Shown here: positions 34,091-43,900 of the stretch, piece after piece
Numbering within the stretch: the first letter of the stretch is position 1
Layout: the number at the start of each line of letters is the position of its first letter
NCBI GenBank assembly: GCA_964609825.1
Contig: CAZSSH010000010.1
Coordinates: forward strand, 248,001 to 312,000
Length of the DNA: 64,000 nt
Direction: 5' to 3'
Source: CAZSSH01 sp964609825
Lineage (GTDB): Bacteria > Verrucomicrobiota > Lentisphaeria > Victivallales > Victivallaceae
Program-made: the position numbers and the translations under genes
Notes under the pieces: model-generated
The model's database searches: none
Told to the model about the DNA's origin: nothing
The model's input: the letters and a program-made list of their open reading frames with translations, nothing else

Positions 34091-35024
34091 TCGGATGATT
34101 TTGATCCAGTCGCTGGACGGAAGCAGCGAAATTTTTAACTGCGCGATGTTGCAATCGCAGCTGGTGAGTTGTTTCATTTCGGCCGGATTGGCCGAGTCGA
34201 GTTTTTTGGCCGAGGACATTGCGCTGGCGGTCGAGTCGGCCTTGCTCTCCAGTGAGCGGGACAATCTTGTGTTCGGCCGCGGCGAGCTGGATCTGGCGGT
34301 GGTGCGGATGCTTGAGGAAACCGGTTTCCCCGAGGTCGGGCGGATGTATCGGCGCATCGGCGGTGACGCCGATATTGTGGTCGAGGCCGAGCCGGAGGTG
34401 GTCAGGCACTTTTTGCGCAAATTTCTCGCTTGTGAGGCGGAGGATGTCGACTTGATTGCGGCGCAGGTGTGTGAAGCGTGCGCCAAACTTGAGCTCGGCA
34501 ACGTTGCGCCGCATTTGCTGATGGAGTTGGCGCGCCACTATGAGCGGCAGCTCTTGACCGGGCGCAGTCACGCCGCCATATCCCGCCGCGAATCGGAGGT
34601 GCTTGCCGAAATCGACGAAATCTTGGCCAATTTGCCCGAGAACGCACGGATGCTGTTTGATCAAAATGTGGTCAAATTTCATGGCGCCACCAAACTTTTT
34701 CCGAGCATCCGCTTTGTCTTCTCGATGAATGAATTGGCGCGGGTCTGCAACTTTGTGCCGCCGGTGACCGAGATGGAGATCGAGCCCAGATTGTACGCGT
34801 GCGCCGCCGAGTTGGAAACTTGCCGCCAGGTGATCGGCGGCATCATCCGCAGCCGCTGCCCGGAGGCGGGTGAGCTCCCGGTTTATCTCAACCTTGGCGA
34901 CATGTACGATTTCACCGTCAATTATCTCGGTTGCTCCCGGTTGGGCGGCAAAAAGATCGGCGGCGAGCTGGCAGCGATTTTGGCCTCCGGTTTGGCGGTG
35001 GACGATCTCAATCTGACGCTGTAA
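34074..35024 (+). CDS. ATP-cone-like domain protein of unknown function
   Basis: This 316 aa protein has an N-terminal region (about residues 5-100) that follows the ATP-cone pattern: ILIQSLDGSSEIFN, an ISAGLAESSFLAEDIALAV helix, then LDLAVVRMLEETGFPEVGRMYRR. This resembles the VxxRDG...V...L...G...VA..Y layout of NrdR and ribonucleotide reductase cones. The rest (about 110-316) is not recognised; LFPSIRFVFSMNELARVCNF and YLNLGDMYDFTVNYLGCSRLGG are the conspicuous parts. Overlaps truA by 17 bases and ends the pyr operon. A nucleotide-sensing role is inference only. Confidence 0.6.
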   Translation: MVKPIDRMILIQSLDGSSEIFNCAMLQSQLVSCFISAGLAESSFLAEDIALAVESALLSSERDNLVFGRGELDLAVVRMLEETGFPEVGRMYRRIGGDADIVVEAEPEVVRHFLRKFLACEAEDVDLIAAQVCEACAKLELGNVAPHLLMELARHYERQLLTGRSHAAISRRESEVLAEIDEILANLPENARMLFDQNVVKFHGATKLFPSIRFVFSMNELARVCNFVPPVTEMEIEPRLYACAAELETCRQVIGGIIRSRCPEAGELPVYLNLGDMYDFTVNYLGCSRLGGKKIGGELAAILASGLAVDDLNLTL

Positions 35025-35111
35025 ACTGCGATTAAATCCTTGCGGCCAAATGGGTATTGTTACCAAATTCGGCGCAATCAAAACGCTTTTTTCCCTTTTT
35101 TCTCCTTCGAT

Positions 35112-35140
35112 TTGCTTGTAAAATCAAAAATACTTGCTAT
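35112..35140 (+). promoter_or_regulatory. Putative promoter of SGNH hydrolase/GH53 pair
   Basis: TTGCTT and TGCTAT boxes are separated by 17 bases, 51 bases upstream of the start. Confidence 0.5.
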
Positions 35141-35191
35141 CTTATCTCCATATTTGTACATATTGGTACTATCAACAAAAAGGAGAGGATG

Positions 35192-36523
35192 ATGAAACGA
35201 TTGTTGTGGTTGCTGTTGCTTGTATTATGGGTGCCCTTGTTTGCCGCGGATGAGGCGCAAGAGATCAAGATTCGTGGCGGTTTGCCCAACTTTACCGCCA
35301 AGTTGCAGGCGGGCCAAAAGATCGTCATCGGTTATCTGGGGGGCAGCATCACCTATCAGCCCGGCTACCGCATCCAGACGGTCGCCCAGCTCAAAAAATT
35401 GTACCCCGCGCTTGACGTTAGTGGGATCAATGCCGGGATCGGCGGCACCGGTTCGGATTTGGGCGTGTATCGCGTCGAGCGCGATGTGTTGGCCAAAAAG
35501 CCGGATTTGCTGGTCGTCGAGTATGCGGTCAATGACGGCGGCGTCAATGCCGATGAAATCACCCGCTCGATGGAGGGGATCGTCCGCAAGGCGTGGAAAC
35601 AGTGCCCAGAGTGCGATATTTTATTTGTCTACACCGTCTCCGAAACCGATTTGACGGTCCGCAACGGCAAACCCGGGCGGCTTTTGGAGGGCAAATACCC
35701 ATGGTCGGCGGTGGCGATGGAGAAAGTCGCCGAATACTACAACATCCCCTCCATTTGCTTTGGCCTTGCCGTCGCCGATTTGATTAAAGAGGACAAAATG
35801 GAGGTCAAAGGTGCGATGATCGGGAATCCGTGGGGCAAGACTTTCAGCCCCGATGAGCCGCTGCCCGTCAATGCCAACGGTAAAATTCCGTTTTCCGGCG
35901 ACGGCGTCCACCCGTGGCCCAATACCGGGCAGGTGATTTACACGCAGGCCTTTTTTCGCGGGCTCGCCGCGATGGACAAAATTGCCGGAGCCGTCAAGCA
36001 TGAGCTCAAAGCGCCGATGCGCCCTGACAGCCGCGAAAACGTCAAAATTTTCGCCGTTGACAACCCCAAAATCAAAATTGAGGGCAAGACCACCGAGCCC
36101 AAATTTGACATGACCTATGAGACGCAGTATTTCATCGACCGCTTTGATAAAATCGTCAAAATTGCGGCCGGGGCCACCGTCCGGCTGGCGTTTACCGGCA
36201 CCGAGTTCGGCTTCTATGACATGACTGGGCCCGACAGCGGCAATTTGCGCGTCACCATTGACGGCAAAGAGTACCCGGTGAGCCGTTTTACCTATGCCAA
36301 TGATTATTACCGCGCTTATTACGTGATGACGGCCAAGGGGTTGTCCGCCGGGCTGCATCAGGTCAAAATCGAGGTCTTGGACGAAAAAATTGACAAAGAA
36401 AAAATTCTTGCATCCGGCAAGCGCGACGCCGATTTTAAAAAGAATCCCGGCCGCTATCAGGAAAACAATCTCTATCTCGGCTTTGTCATGGTTGACGGCG
36501 ATTTGCAGGACATTGCCAAGTAA
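35192..36523 (+). CDS. Secreted SGNH/GDSL-type hydrolase (esterase)
   Basis: A 443 aa protein is counted from ATG 35192 (35189 is also possible; AGGAGAGG lies just upstream). Signal peptide MKRLLWLLLLVLWVPLFAA is followed by an SGNH hydrolase core: GGSIT with nucleophile Ser (block I), EYAVNDGG (block III Asn) and DGVHPWPNTGQ (Asp-x-x-His, block V). The C-terminal half (about residues 285-443) is a beta-sandwich (VRLAFTGTEFGFYDMTGPDSGNL). SGNH esterases in such loci usually remove acetyl or feruloyl groups from polysaccharides. The stop overlaps the next ATG by one base, so it is coupled to the GH53 enzyme. Confidence 0.88.
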   Translation: MKRLLWLLLLVLWVPLFAADEAQEIKIRGGLPNFTAKLQAGQKIVIGYLGGSITYQPGYRIQTVAQLKKLYPALDVSGINAGIGGTGSDLGVYRVERDVLAKKPDLLVVEYAVNDGGVNADEITRSMEGIVRKAWKQCPECDILFVYTVSETDLTVRNGKPGRLLEGKYPWSAVAMEKVAEYYNIPSICFGLAVADLIKEDKMEVKGAMIGNPWGKTFSPDEPLPVNANGKIPFSGDGVHPWPNTGQVIYTQAFFRGLAAMDKIAGAVKHELKAPMRPDSRENVKIFAVDNPKIKIEGKTTEPKFDMTYETQYFIDRFDKIVKIAAGATVRLAFTGTEFGFYDMTGPDSGNLRVTIDGKEYPVSRFTYANDYYRAYYVMTAKGLSAGLHQVKIEVLDEKIDKEKILASGKRDADFKKNPGRYQENNLYLGFVMVDGDLQDIAK

Positions 36524-37623
36524 TGCGGAGTATCATTGTTATCGTCGCGGTGCTGTTGATTTCGGCTGTCGCCGCGGCGGATGGTCTTGTGATCGGCGCC
36601 GACCTCTCAATGCTCAAAAAAATGGTCGATGACAACAAGGTGTTTCGCCAAAACGGCGAAGCGGTCGCCGACCCTTATGCGATGTTTGCCGAGACCTTTC
36701 CGTGCGCCCGGGTGCGCTTGTTTGTCAACCCGCTGCGCCGGGGCGGGATGATCACGGATTTAACTTATGTGACCGAGTTAAGCCGCGAATACCGCGCGCG
36801 CGGCGGCTCAATCATGCTTGATTTGCAGTATTCCGATGTTTGGGCCGACCCCAGGCAGCAGACGATGCCCAAAGATTGGAAAAATCTCTCCTTTGACGAG
36901 TTGCGCCAAAAAGTTTACGATCACACTTTTGAGGCGGTCAAAGCGGTAAATCCGCGTTACGTCCAGATCGGCAACGAGATCACCGCCGGGATGCTGTGGG
37001 ATCAGGGAAAAGTCATCAACCCTTTTGACACCGCCGACGGCAAGGCCGATTTGACCGAGGACCCGGCGGCGTGGCAGCGGCTCGGCGAATTGCTCAAGAG
37101 CGGCACCGCCGGAGCCAAAGCGGCCGACCCGGAGGTCAAAATCATCCTTCACATCGATCAAGGGGGAAACCATCGGATTTGTCAATGGTTTTTTGAGCAC
37201 ATTGCCGCTCAAAAGGTGGAGTATGACTATATCGGACTATCCTATTACCCGTTTTGGCACGGCTCATTAACCGATTTGCGGCAAAATATTGGGGAGCTCC
37301 ATCAACAATTTGGCAAAAAAATATTGATCGTCGAGACCGCGCACCCTTATATGGAAGGGCATCAATACTATGAGGCGCGTCCGGAGCCGGAGGCGGCTTG
37401 GAATCAGCTGCGTCAACAATTCCCGCCAACTCCGGAGGGGCAGCGCGATTTTTCGGTGGCGCTTTTGCGGCTCTTGCTTGCGGCGCCGGGGGCCGCCGGG
37501 GTGTTTTACTGGGCGCCCGAGTGTTTCACCTTTCGCGACAAGTCGGTCGAGATGCGCGCTTTGTTTGACCGCGAGGGTAATGCGTTGGCGGCATGGCTAG
37601 TCTGGAAAAATCCCGATTTGTAA
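36523..37623 (+). CDS. GH53 endo-beta-1,4-galactanase
   Basis: This 366 aa secreted enzyme of clan GH-A has signal peptide MRSIIVIVAVLLISAVAAA, then the GH53 barrel: GADLSMLKKM, ARVRLFVNP, SIMLDLQYSDVWADP. Acid/base Glu152 is in QIGNEITAGMLW and nucleophile Glu271 in ILIVETAHPY. GH53 enzymes cut beta-1,4-galactan side chains of pectin. The coupled SGNH esterase would deacylate the same polymer. Length is typical for single-domain GH53. Confidence 0.93.
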   Translation: MRSIIVIVAVLLISAVAAADGLVIGADLSMLKKMVDDNKVFRQNGEAVADPYAMFAETFPCARVRLFVNPLRRGGMITDLTYVTELSREYRARGGSIMLDLQYSDVWADPRQQTMPKDWKNLSFDELRQKVYDHTFEAVKAVNPRYVQIGNEITAGMLWDQGKVINPFDTADGKADLTEDPAAWQRLGELLKSGTAGAKAADPEVKIILHIDQGGNHRICQWFFEHIAAQKVEYDYIGLSYYPFWHGSLTDLRQNIGELHQQFGKKILIVETAHPYMEGHQYYEARPEPEAAWNQLRQQFPPTPEGQRDFSVALLRLLLAAPGAAGVFYWAPECFTFRDKSVEMRALFDREGNALAAWLVWKNPDL

Positions 37624-37645
37624 TTTTGCAAGAATGCATTATATT
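37618..37645 (+). promoter_or_regulatory. Putative promoter of MEMO-AMMECR1 gene
   Basis: TTGTAA (overlapping the GH53 stop) and TATATT are separated by 16 bases, 105 bases before the start codon. Pattern match only. Confidence 0.4.
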
Positions 37646-37750
37646 AGCTCTGAAGATTTGTTATCGCATTTTTGCCTGTTTGAGCGTGTTTGAGCGGGGC
37701 AAATCTGATTTCGGCAGTACGGTTGAAACATTTTTGGAGTGAGGTGAGCC

Positions 37751-39220
37751 ATGAAATTCCATTTTGGACCCCGAAAAAAAGAAAATACCGAACAAATTTC
37801 CGACGCGTTGGTCAGCACCATTGCCGGCTCCTGGTACCCGGATGATCCCGTGGATTTACGCGCCATGATTGCCGAAAAACTTAAAAATGCGGGCGGCCTC
37901 GGCGCCAACAAAGTGCCCAATTTGCTGATTTTGCCCCATGCCGGGTATGATTACTCCTTGGCGACCGCCATGTACGGGATCAAAACCGTGATCAATGCTC
38001 CCTACAAACGAGTGATTGTGATGGCCCCCGGCCATCGGGCTTGGGTGGATAACCAGTTTGTGGTTCCCGAGAGCATGGCGGTGGCGACTCCATTGGGGGA
38101 AATCGAGCTCGATTTGACTGCCATTGAGCGTTTGCGCAGCCGCTTTTCGGTCGTCGAGAGCGACACAGTGCACCGCAGCGAGCATGCGGCGCAAATCCAA
38201 TACCCCTTGCTGCAATATGCGTTGAAAGATTTTAAAATTGTGCCGATTATCTTCAGCCGCATCGACGGCGCCTTTGTCAATGACGCGGTGGCGGCACTCA
38301 AGAGCATCATTGACGACGAAACTTTGATCGTGATCAGCTCCGACTTTACCCATTTCGGGCGCGATTTTGATTTTACCGGCATGTACGGCGATGTCCGGCG
38401 TGAGGTCGAGGCATTGGACATGGGCGCTTTTGAGTACATTAAAAAGCGCGACAAGGATGGTTTTGACCGGTACATTGCCGAACACCAAGCAACCATTTGC
38501 GGCGCGGAGGTGATCAGTCTTGCCTTGGCGCTGGTGCCGCCGGAAGCGGTGTTTGAGCTCTTACACTACGAGACAAGCTCGGATCGCAGCAAGGATTATT
38601 CGCGTTTTGTCTGTTATCTGGCTGCCGCCGGGTATATCAAGTGGCGCACCAATGATGACGGATTGTTGACGATGGACGAAAAGCATTTGTTGCTTAGCAT
38701 GGCCCGGCGCTCCATCGGGTATGTATTTGAGGCCAACGCTTTTTGCCCGGCGGACTTTTTTGTCTCCGAGGCGACGCCGACCTTAAAAAAGAAGATGGGC
38801 TGCTTTGTCTCCTTGCATGACCGCAAGAGTCATCAGTTGCGCGGCTGCATCGGCGAGATTTCGGCGTTTCGCCCGTTGTATCAGGCGGTGACGATGCGTG
38901 CCGCCGACGCGGCGTTTAAGGATCCCCGTTTTTACCCCTTGTCGGCCGATGAATTTTGGCAGGTCCAAGTCGAGATATCCGTGCTGACCCCCGAGCGGCC
39001 GGTCAGCTCATACCGGGAGATTGTCATTGGCAAACACGGGATGACGTTATCCAAAAACGGTCGTTTTTCCGTATTTTTGCCGCAAGTGGCGGTGGAGCAA
39101 GAGTGGGATCTGGAGACGACCTTGAGCCATTTGGCGCTCAAGGCCGGGCTTGCCGCCGATGATTGGCGCAATGATGCAACCTTTACCGTGTTTGAGGCGA
39201 TTGTCTTTCAGGAAAATTAA
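37751..39220 (+). CDS. AmmeMemoRadiSam system protein B-A fusion (MEMO1-AMMECR1)
   Basis: This 489 aa fusion has a MEMO domain of the class III extradiol dioxygenase-like fold N-terminally (about residues 20-285): ILPHAGYDYSLATA, VIVMAPGHR, VHRSEHAAQIQYPLL and VISSDFTHFG. An AMMECR1 domain follows C-terminally (about 310-485): GCFVSLHDRKSHQLRGCIGE and ADAAFKDPRFYPL. Both occur with a radical SAM enzyme in the AmmeMemoRadiSam set, found across bacteria and archaea and of unknown function. In many genomes A and B are separate; here they are one chain. The partner radical SAM enzyme converges on this gene with a four-base stop overlap. Confidence 0.93.
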   Translation: MKFHFGPRKKENTEQISDALVSTIAGSWYPDDPVDLRAMIAEKLKNAGGLGANKVPNLLILPHAGYDYSLATAMYGIKTVINAPYKRVIVMAPGHRAWVDNQFVVPESMAVATPLGEIELDLTAIERLRSRFSVVESDTVHRSEHAAQIQYPLLQYALKDFKIVPIIFSRIDGAFVNDAVAALKSIIDDETLIVISSDFTHFGRDFDFTGMYGDVRREVEALDMGAFEYIKKRDKDGFDRYIAEHQATICGAEVISLALALVPPEAVFELLHYETSSDRSKDYSRFVCYLAAAGYIKWRTNDDGLLTMDEKHLLLSMARRSIGYVFEANAFCPADFFVSEATPTLKKKMGCFVSLHDRKSHQLRGCIGEISAFRPLYQAVTMRAADAAFKDPRFYPLSADEFWQVQVEISVLTPERPVSSYREIVIGKHGMTLSKNGRFSVFLPQVAVEQEWDLETTLSHLALKAGLAADDWRNDATFTVFEAIVFQEN

Positions 39221-40098
39221 CGCAGATTGCCCAACTTGACGCGGCTGAAACCGGCGTCAAGCGCCATGTCGCGCGCGCGGTACAAACTCTCGCGCGTGGT
39301 GGCGGGAGCGGTGAAGCCGCCGGCCGGGAAATAGGCCGAAAAGTGGATCGGCGTATCAAATCCCAAAGATCCCCCGACGAAATCAAGCAATTTTTGGATC
39401 ATCGGCCGCTGGTCGTTGTATCCCTCGATTAATAAATTGGTGATTTCCAAGTGGCCGCCGCACTCTTTTTTGAAGTAGATGCAGCTGTCGAGCACGGTTT
39501 GCAGCTTACCGCCGCAGAGGGTTTGATAAAAATCGTCGCTCATGCCTTTGATGTCAATATTGGCCGCGTCAATCAAGGGGTACAAATCCGCGCGCGGCTC
39601 ATCCTCGATGAAGCCGTTGCTTACCAATACCGTTGCCAGTCCCGCCCGGCGGGCAGCCTTGGCGATGTCAATCGCGTACTCGATAAAGACGGTGGGCTCG
39701 TTGTAGGTAAAGGCGACGGATTCGCAGCCGTGCTTGAGTGCCGAGTCGACCAACACTTGCGGCGCGACAAACGGCGACTCGGAGCAGCGGTTGCTGCCGT
39801 GGCGTGAGAGGTGATCGTTTTGGCAAAAGGCGCAACTCAGATTGCAGCCAAAGGTGCCGATCGAAAAAGTCGCGCTGCCGGGCAGAAAATAACTGAGCGG
39901 CTTTTTCTCAATCGGGTCGATCTGGATGGCGGCGGGGTGGCCGTAGACCAAGCTGTAGAGCTTTTGGCCGCGGTTGGCGCGGACCTGACAGCGTCCGACT
40001 TTGGCTTCGGCAATCACGCAATGATGCGGGCAAAGATCGCATACGATCGTCCCGTTTTGGCCAAGGTGGTAATAACGACCCTGATAGTGACTGTTCAT
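39217..40098 (-). CDS. AmmeMemoRadiSam system radical SAM enzyme
   Basis: This 293 aa PflA-like radical SAM protein has an N-terminal zinc/iron-type cluster motif CDLCPHHCVIAEAKVGRC (about residues 20-37), then the radical SAM CNLSCAFCQN motif (about 84-93). TYNEPTVFIEY and YPLIDAANIDIKG complete the signature of the AmmeMemoRadiSam radical SAM subgroup. ATG 40098 is chosen because GGGAG lies upstream; an in-frame ATG at 40161 adds 21 unlikely residues. Reaction unknown. It faces the MEMO-AMMECR1 gene. Confidence 0.93.
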   Translation of the reverse strand: MNSHYQGRYYHLGQNGTIVCDLCPHHCVIAEAKVGRCQVRANRGQKLYSLVYGHPAAIQIDPIEKKPLSYFLPGSATFSIGTFGCNLSCAFCQNDHLSRHGSNRCSESPFVAPQVLVDSALKHGCESVAFTYNEPTVFIEYAIDIAKAARRAGLATVLVSNGFIEDEPRADLYPLIDAANIDIKGMSDDFYQTLCGGKLQTVLDSCIYFKKECGGHLEITNLLIEGYNDQRPMIQKLLDFVGGSLGFDTPIHFSAYFPAGGFTAPATTRESLYRARDMALDAGFSRVKLGNLR

Positions 40099-40140
40099 AA
40101 TCAGCTCCCGGCGGCGCTTGGGAAATGAGCCGCATTGATT

Positions 40141-40168
40141 AATATATGCTTTTTTGCTCAAATATCAA
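40141..40168 (-). promoter_or_regulatory. Promoter of the radical SAM gene
   Basis: On the minus strand, TTGATA and TATATT are separated by 16 bases and lie 42 bases before the start. Confidence 0.6.
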
Positions 40169-40199
40169 GCGAAATTGCCGGAAGTTTGCCGACTTGTGA

Positions 40200-40925
40200 T
40201 TATTTGATCAATTTCCCGGTATAACGGTACCACAAGGGGCCATTGTAAATCGAGGAGTCGTAAGCGATTTTGTAGACCCCCGCCAAATTGAAGTTCTCGC
40301 CGTGCCCGTCGACAAACAGCATGTTGGCCGTCTTGCCGTGGCGGATGCCGTTTTGATTGGTTGAGGTGACGATATTGCGGATGTTACCGGAAGAGTTGTA
40401 AGTAACGCAGTCGGAGTTTACCTCCAAAATCAGCAGTACGGCCGAGGTGCTTTTGACCTGGGTGACTTTGCGTGTTGGATAAAGTCCGTCGCCGCCCGGG
40501 GTAAAACTGCGCATCAAGCCGGCCGGTTTGTCGCCGTCGACGGTGGTTTGATTGCAGCCGTTGATGGCATAGCTGCCGCGCATTTTTAACGGATCTTCGG
40601 CAAAAGACACCGCCGGGACATTGGGGCAATTCATCAGTTTGGCCGGAAAATTGTACTTGGCGTTTTGCTTTAGGACGTAACCGAAGTTATACGACCAGTT
40701 GGAGCCGCGCCCGGAGACGATGTAGTCGCGGTAGTCGTTGCTGTACATCTGCGCCAGACTGGTCATTTGTTTCATATTGTTGAGACAGGAAATTTTTTTG
40801 CCTTTCTCGCGCGCCTGATTTAAGGCCGGCAACAGCATCGAGGCCAAAATGGCGATGATGGCTATCACCACCAAAAGTTCGATCAATGTAAAAAGCGGAC
40901 GGATTAAAGATAACGACTTTTTCAT
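40200..40925 (-). CDS. Pseudopilin-like secreted protein with H-X9-DG motif
   Basis: This 241 aa protein has a prepilin leader ending FTLIELLVVIAIIAIL (cleavage/methylation site before the hydrophobic helix) and an H-x9-DG motif near the C-terminus (RHGKTANMLFVDG). The region between is globular. This is the type II secretion/pilin-like family that is repeated many times in Lentisphaerota and Planctomycetota genomes. It starts one base after the stop of the large glycan-active protein (AAGGAG site inside that gene), so the two are co-expressed. It may help secretion or surface attachment of the enzyme; this is inference. Confidence 0.88.
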   Translation of the reverse strand: MKKSLSLIRPLFTLIELLVVIAIIAILASMLLPALNQAREKGKKISCLNNMKQMTSLAQMYSNDYRDYIVSGRGSNWSYNFGYVLKQNAKYNFPAKLMNCPNVPAVSFAEDPLKMRGSYAINGCNQTTVDGDKPAGLMRSFTPGGDGLYPTRKVTQVKSTSAVLLILEVNSDCVTYNSSGNIRNIVTSTNQNGIRHGKTANMLFVDGHGENFNLAGVYKIAYDSSIYNGPLWYRYTGKLIK

Positions 40926-40926
40926 A

Positions 40927-43900
40927 TTATTTCTCCTTGGTGTTAAAATACCATGTTAAGTTGCCTTGCCATTGACCGCCGGGTTTAATTTGGTTGTCGG
41001 CGACGGTCTCCATCTCAAAGTTGCAGCAGCCGATGCCGAACCAGAGGCGCGGCGAGCGGAATTTGTCGAAATCATACTCCTGACGGATCTCGTAATTGGC
41101 TGCCGGGTCGCGCAAAATCCAGTAATTGCCGGTAAAGGGGGTGGTCGGCTTGTCGCCGAGGCCGCTCCAAAAGGGCATGGTGTACTCTTTGTTTTCGAGC
41201 GGTAAAACCAATTGGTCGGCGAAGCTGTCCGCCGTGCCGCCGACGGTATACTCGGGGTGCATATAGTACCCGGCGGTCACGGTTTGTTGCGTGTGGTTGA
41301 TGATGACGGCATTGAGTGTGAGCTGGTTGCCCGCCAATTTAAGTGTCTTGACGAGCTCGAGGCCGTCAGGATTGCCGCCGGTCATGGTAATGCCGTCAGG
41401 GAGCAGGCTGACGCGATAGGCGGCGTTGCGGTCAATGGCCAGTTCGCCCGGAGCTTTGACCTGATCCCATATGCAGTAATAAAAGGCAATGTTGGCCAGT
41501 CCGCCGAGGCGCTCATAATCAATGTTAAGTTGGTTTTTTTCGGTGCGTTTGTCGTAAATTTCCAGGATCCGACCGCCGCGCCGCGGGTCGACGGTGACTT
41601 CTAAAATATCATTGGCAAGGACGTAAACATCCTGATCATACCCGGCCATTTTAGCCGCGGCAAAGGTCGGTTTCGTGGTCAAATGCCGGACAAACAAGCC
41701 GATACGGTCCGAGCCGGATGCGTATTTCCCCTCATAATTGACCGCAATTTGATAACGCTCGAGGATAACGCCCCCGGGGAGCGGCGGAGCGGTAAAGCTG
41801 AGCTCTTTGGTTTCTCCGGGGATGAGCGTAACACTCAGATTTTGCAGCGTTTGCCCGGTGGAGCTCTCGAGGGTGCAATCGACGAGTTGATCGTGACCGG
41901 CCGGGTTTTGTAAAGTAAAGGCGATTTTACGGTTACGATTGACAATGATTTTTTGAGGAGTCGTCAGGACGATTTTTTGGCTGTCGCGGGCGGCTTCTAT
42001 TTTTTCCGTTTTTACAAGCTCAATCGGAGCATCGCCGCTTAAATATACGGGATTGGGGCCGTATGGGATGCGAAATGTTCCATCGGCTTTGGCTTTGACC
42101 GATTCTGTTTCGCCAAGCATAGAGGTGATTTGCACCTTGCTGCCCGCGGCGGTGCGAAAGGTGCCGCTTACCGGCGCCGCGCCGTTCCACACAATATTGA
42201 CCGACTGTTTGCCGTCGGGAGTCTGAAAGACGTAGCCGTAGTCGGCGCCGCCGGTTCCTTTGACTGGGCCGGTGACCTTTTTGTCACCGAGCTGCTGTCC
42301 CATCTCGGCTATGGCATAATATGCGGGCTTCTTTTGAAACTGGTAATCGACGAGGCCAAAAAAATGCTCGGTGTAATTGGGGTCGCTCCCCTCATCCCAA
42401 AAGGAGTAGACGAAGACTTTGGCAAAGTTGAGCACGTGGTGAATGACAAGACCGCGCACCAGAAAGGCCGCCTTGATTTCGGGGGTGATGTTGCCCGAGG
42501 GATTGGCAACTTTGCACTCGGTGTAGCCGAACTCGGTTGAAATCAACGGTTTGTTTTGATCGCCGAATTTGGCCATGATTTCGCGGACTTTGGCGATGCG
42601 GCCAAAGAGCCCCTCGGGGGAACCGGCCGGGTAGCCCTCGGGGTAGACAAATTCGGCCGAGGTTCCGAGGTAGGTATGGACGTCGACGGCGTCAAAACAG
42701 TCTTTGGCCCCGGCCTCATAAAAGCGCTCGAGCCACTCGGTCGAGCGGTTGTCGATGCAGACGGTGGGAGCATACAAGCGGTTTGCCGGATTGTATTTTT
42801 GCAGCATGGCTTTGGCGGCTTTGACGTGCTCGACATAAGCTTCCGGCTGTTTGCCGTGCAAATGCGGCTCATTGCCCGCGCCGTAAAAGTAGATGCCGAG
42901 CGAGTCACCCGATTTGACCGCTTCTTCGTTGGCAAAACTGGTGGCGCCGATGCCGCGGTCGTAAAGCTTGGTGATGACTTCCGGATATGTGCGCCACCAG
43001 CGAATCTCTTTGAACGGTGTACCGGCCAGTAAATCCAAAGCCACCTCCTCTTCATAAGCCTTGCGCGGCAAAAAGCGGGCACCGCCGCCGCCCCAAAAGT
43101 GGTTTATCCCAAGCATGTCGCCAAAAGTTTCACCGGCCAACACTTGCGGAATATTGCAGGTTTGAGCGGCGACGCGGGGGCACTCGCCGTCCTCATAAAC
43201 GGCGGTGAGACCGTAGGTCACGCTCTCGCCGGGAGTCAGCGGATAAATGACTGTAACAGTGGTTTTGGCTGGAAATTCGCGTACCAGTTTTACTCCCGGC
43301 TCAGTCACGAGTGCATAGGGCGCGGCAGCCTGATAGAGCCGGTAGCCTTTAACTTTGTTGGTTTTGGCGAAGTTGCTCCAGTCGATTTTAACTGCCCCGC
43401 TGCCGATGATTTGGTAATTGGCGGTGACCGCCGGACGCTGGTTTTCGGGAAGATAGACGGTGCGGTCGGCCGTACCGGGGAGGCGGTCGCCAAAGACGGC
43501 GATCTCGGAGAGAATCATCTGCATTTTGCCGGGATGCTTGCGCACGATGATTTTGACATAACGCGCTACGGCCGGTTTCTCCAACTCAAAATTGATCATT
43601 TCACCGCATTTGGGAGTGTTCATCGTGAGCCCCTCCGGCGTTGGTTTGGTGCCGAGCTGGACAAATTTTTGGCCGTCGTTGCTCAACAATACATCAAACG
43701 ATTCAATTCCCTGAGTCGGCGACTCCTGAGACCAGATGGCGACTTGGGTGACGAGATATTCGCTTTGGAGGTCAAGCGTCATATTGGCAAAGTATTTGCC
43801 GCCCTGCCATTTGCCGAAGGCCTGACAGTTGCCGTCGGTTCCTTTGGCACCGTCCAGCAGCACGCGGCCGGTGCCGTCGGGGCGGCGGGCGGTTTCCAAA

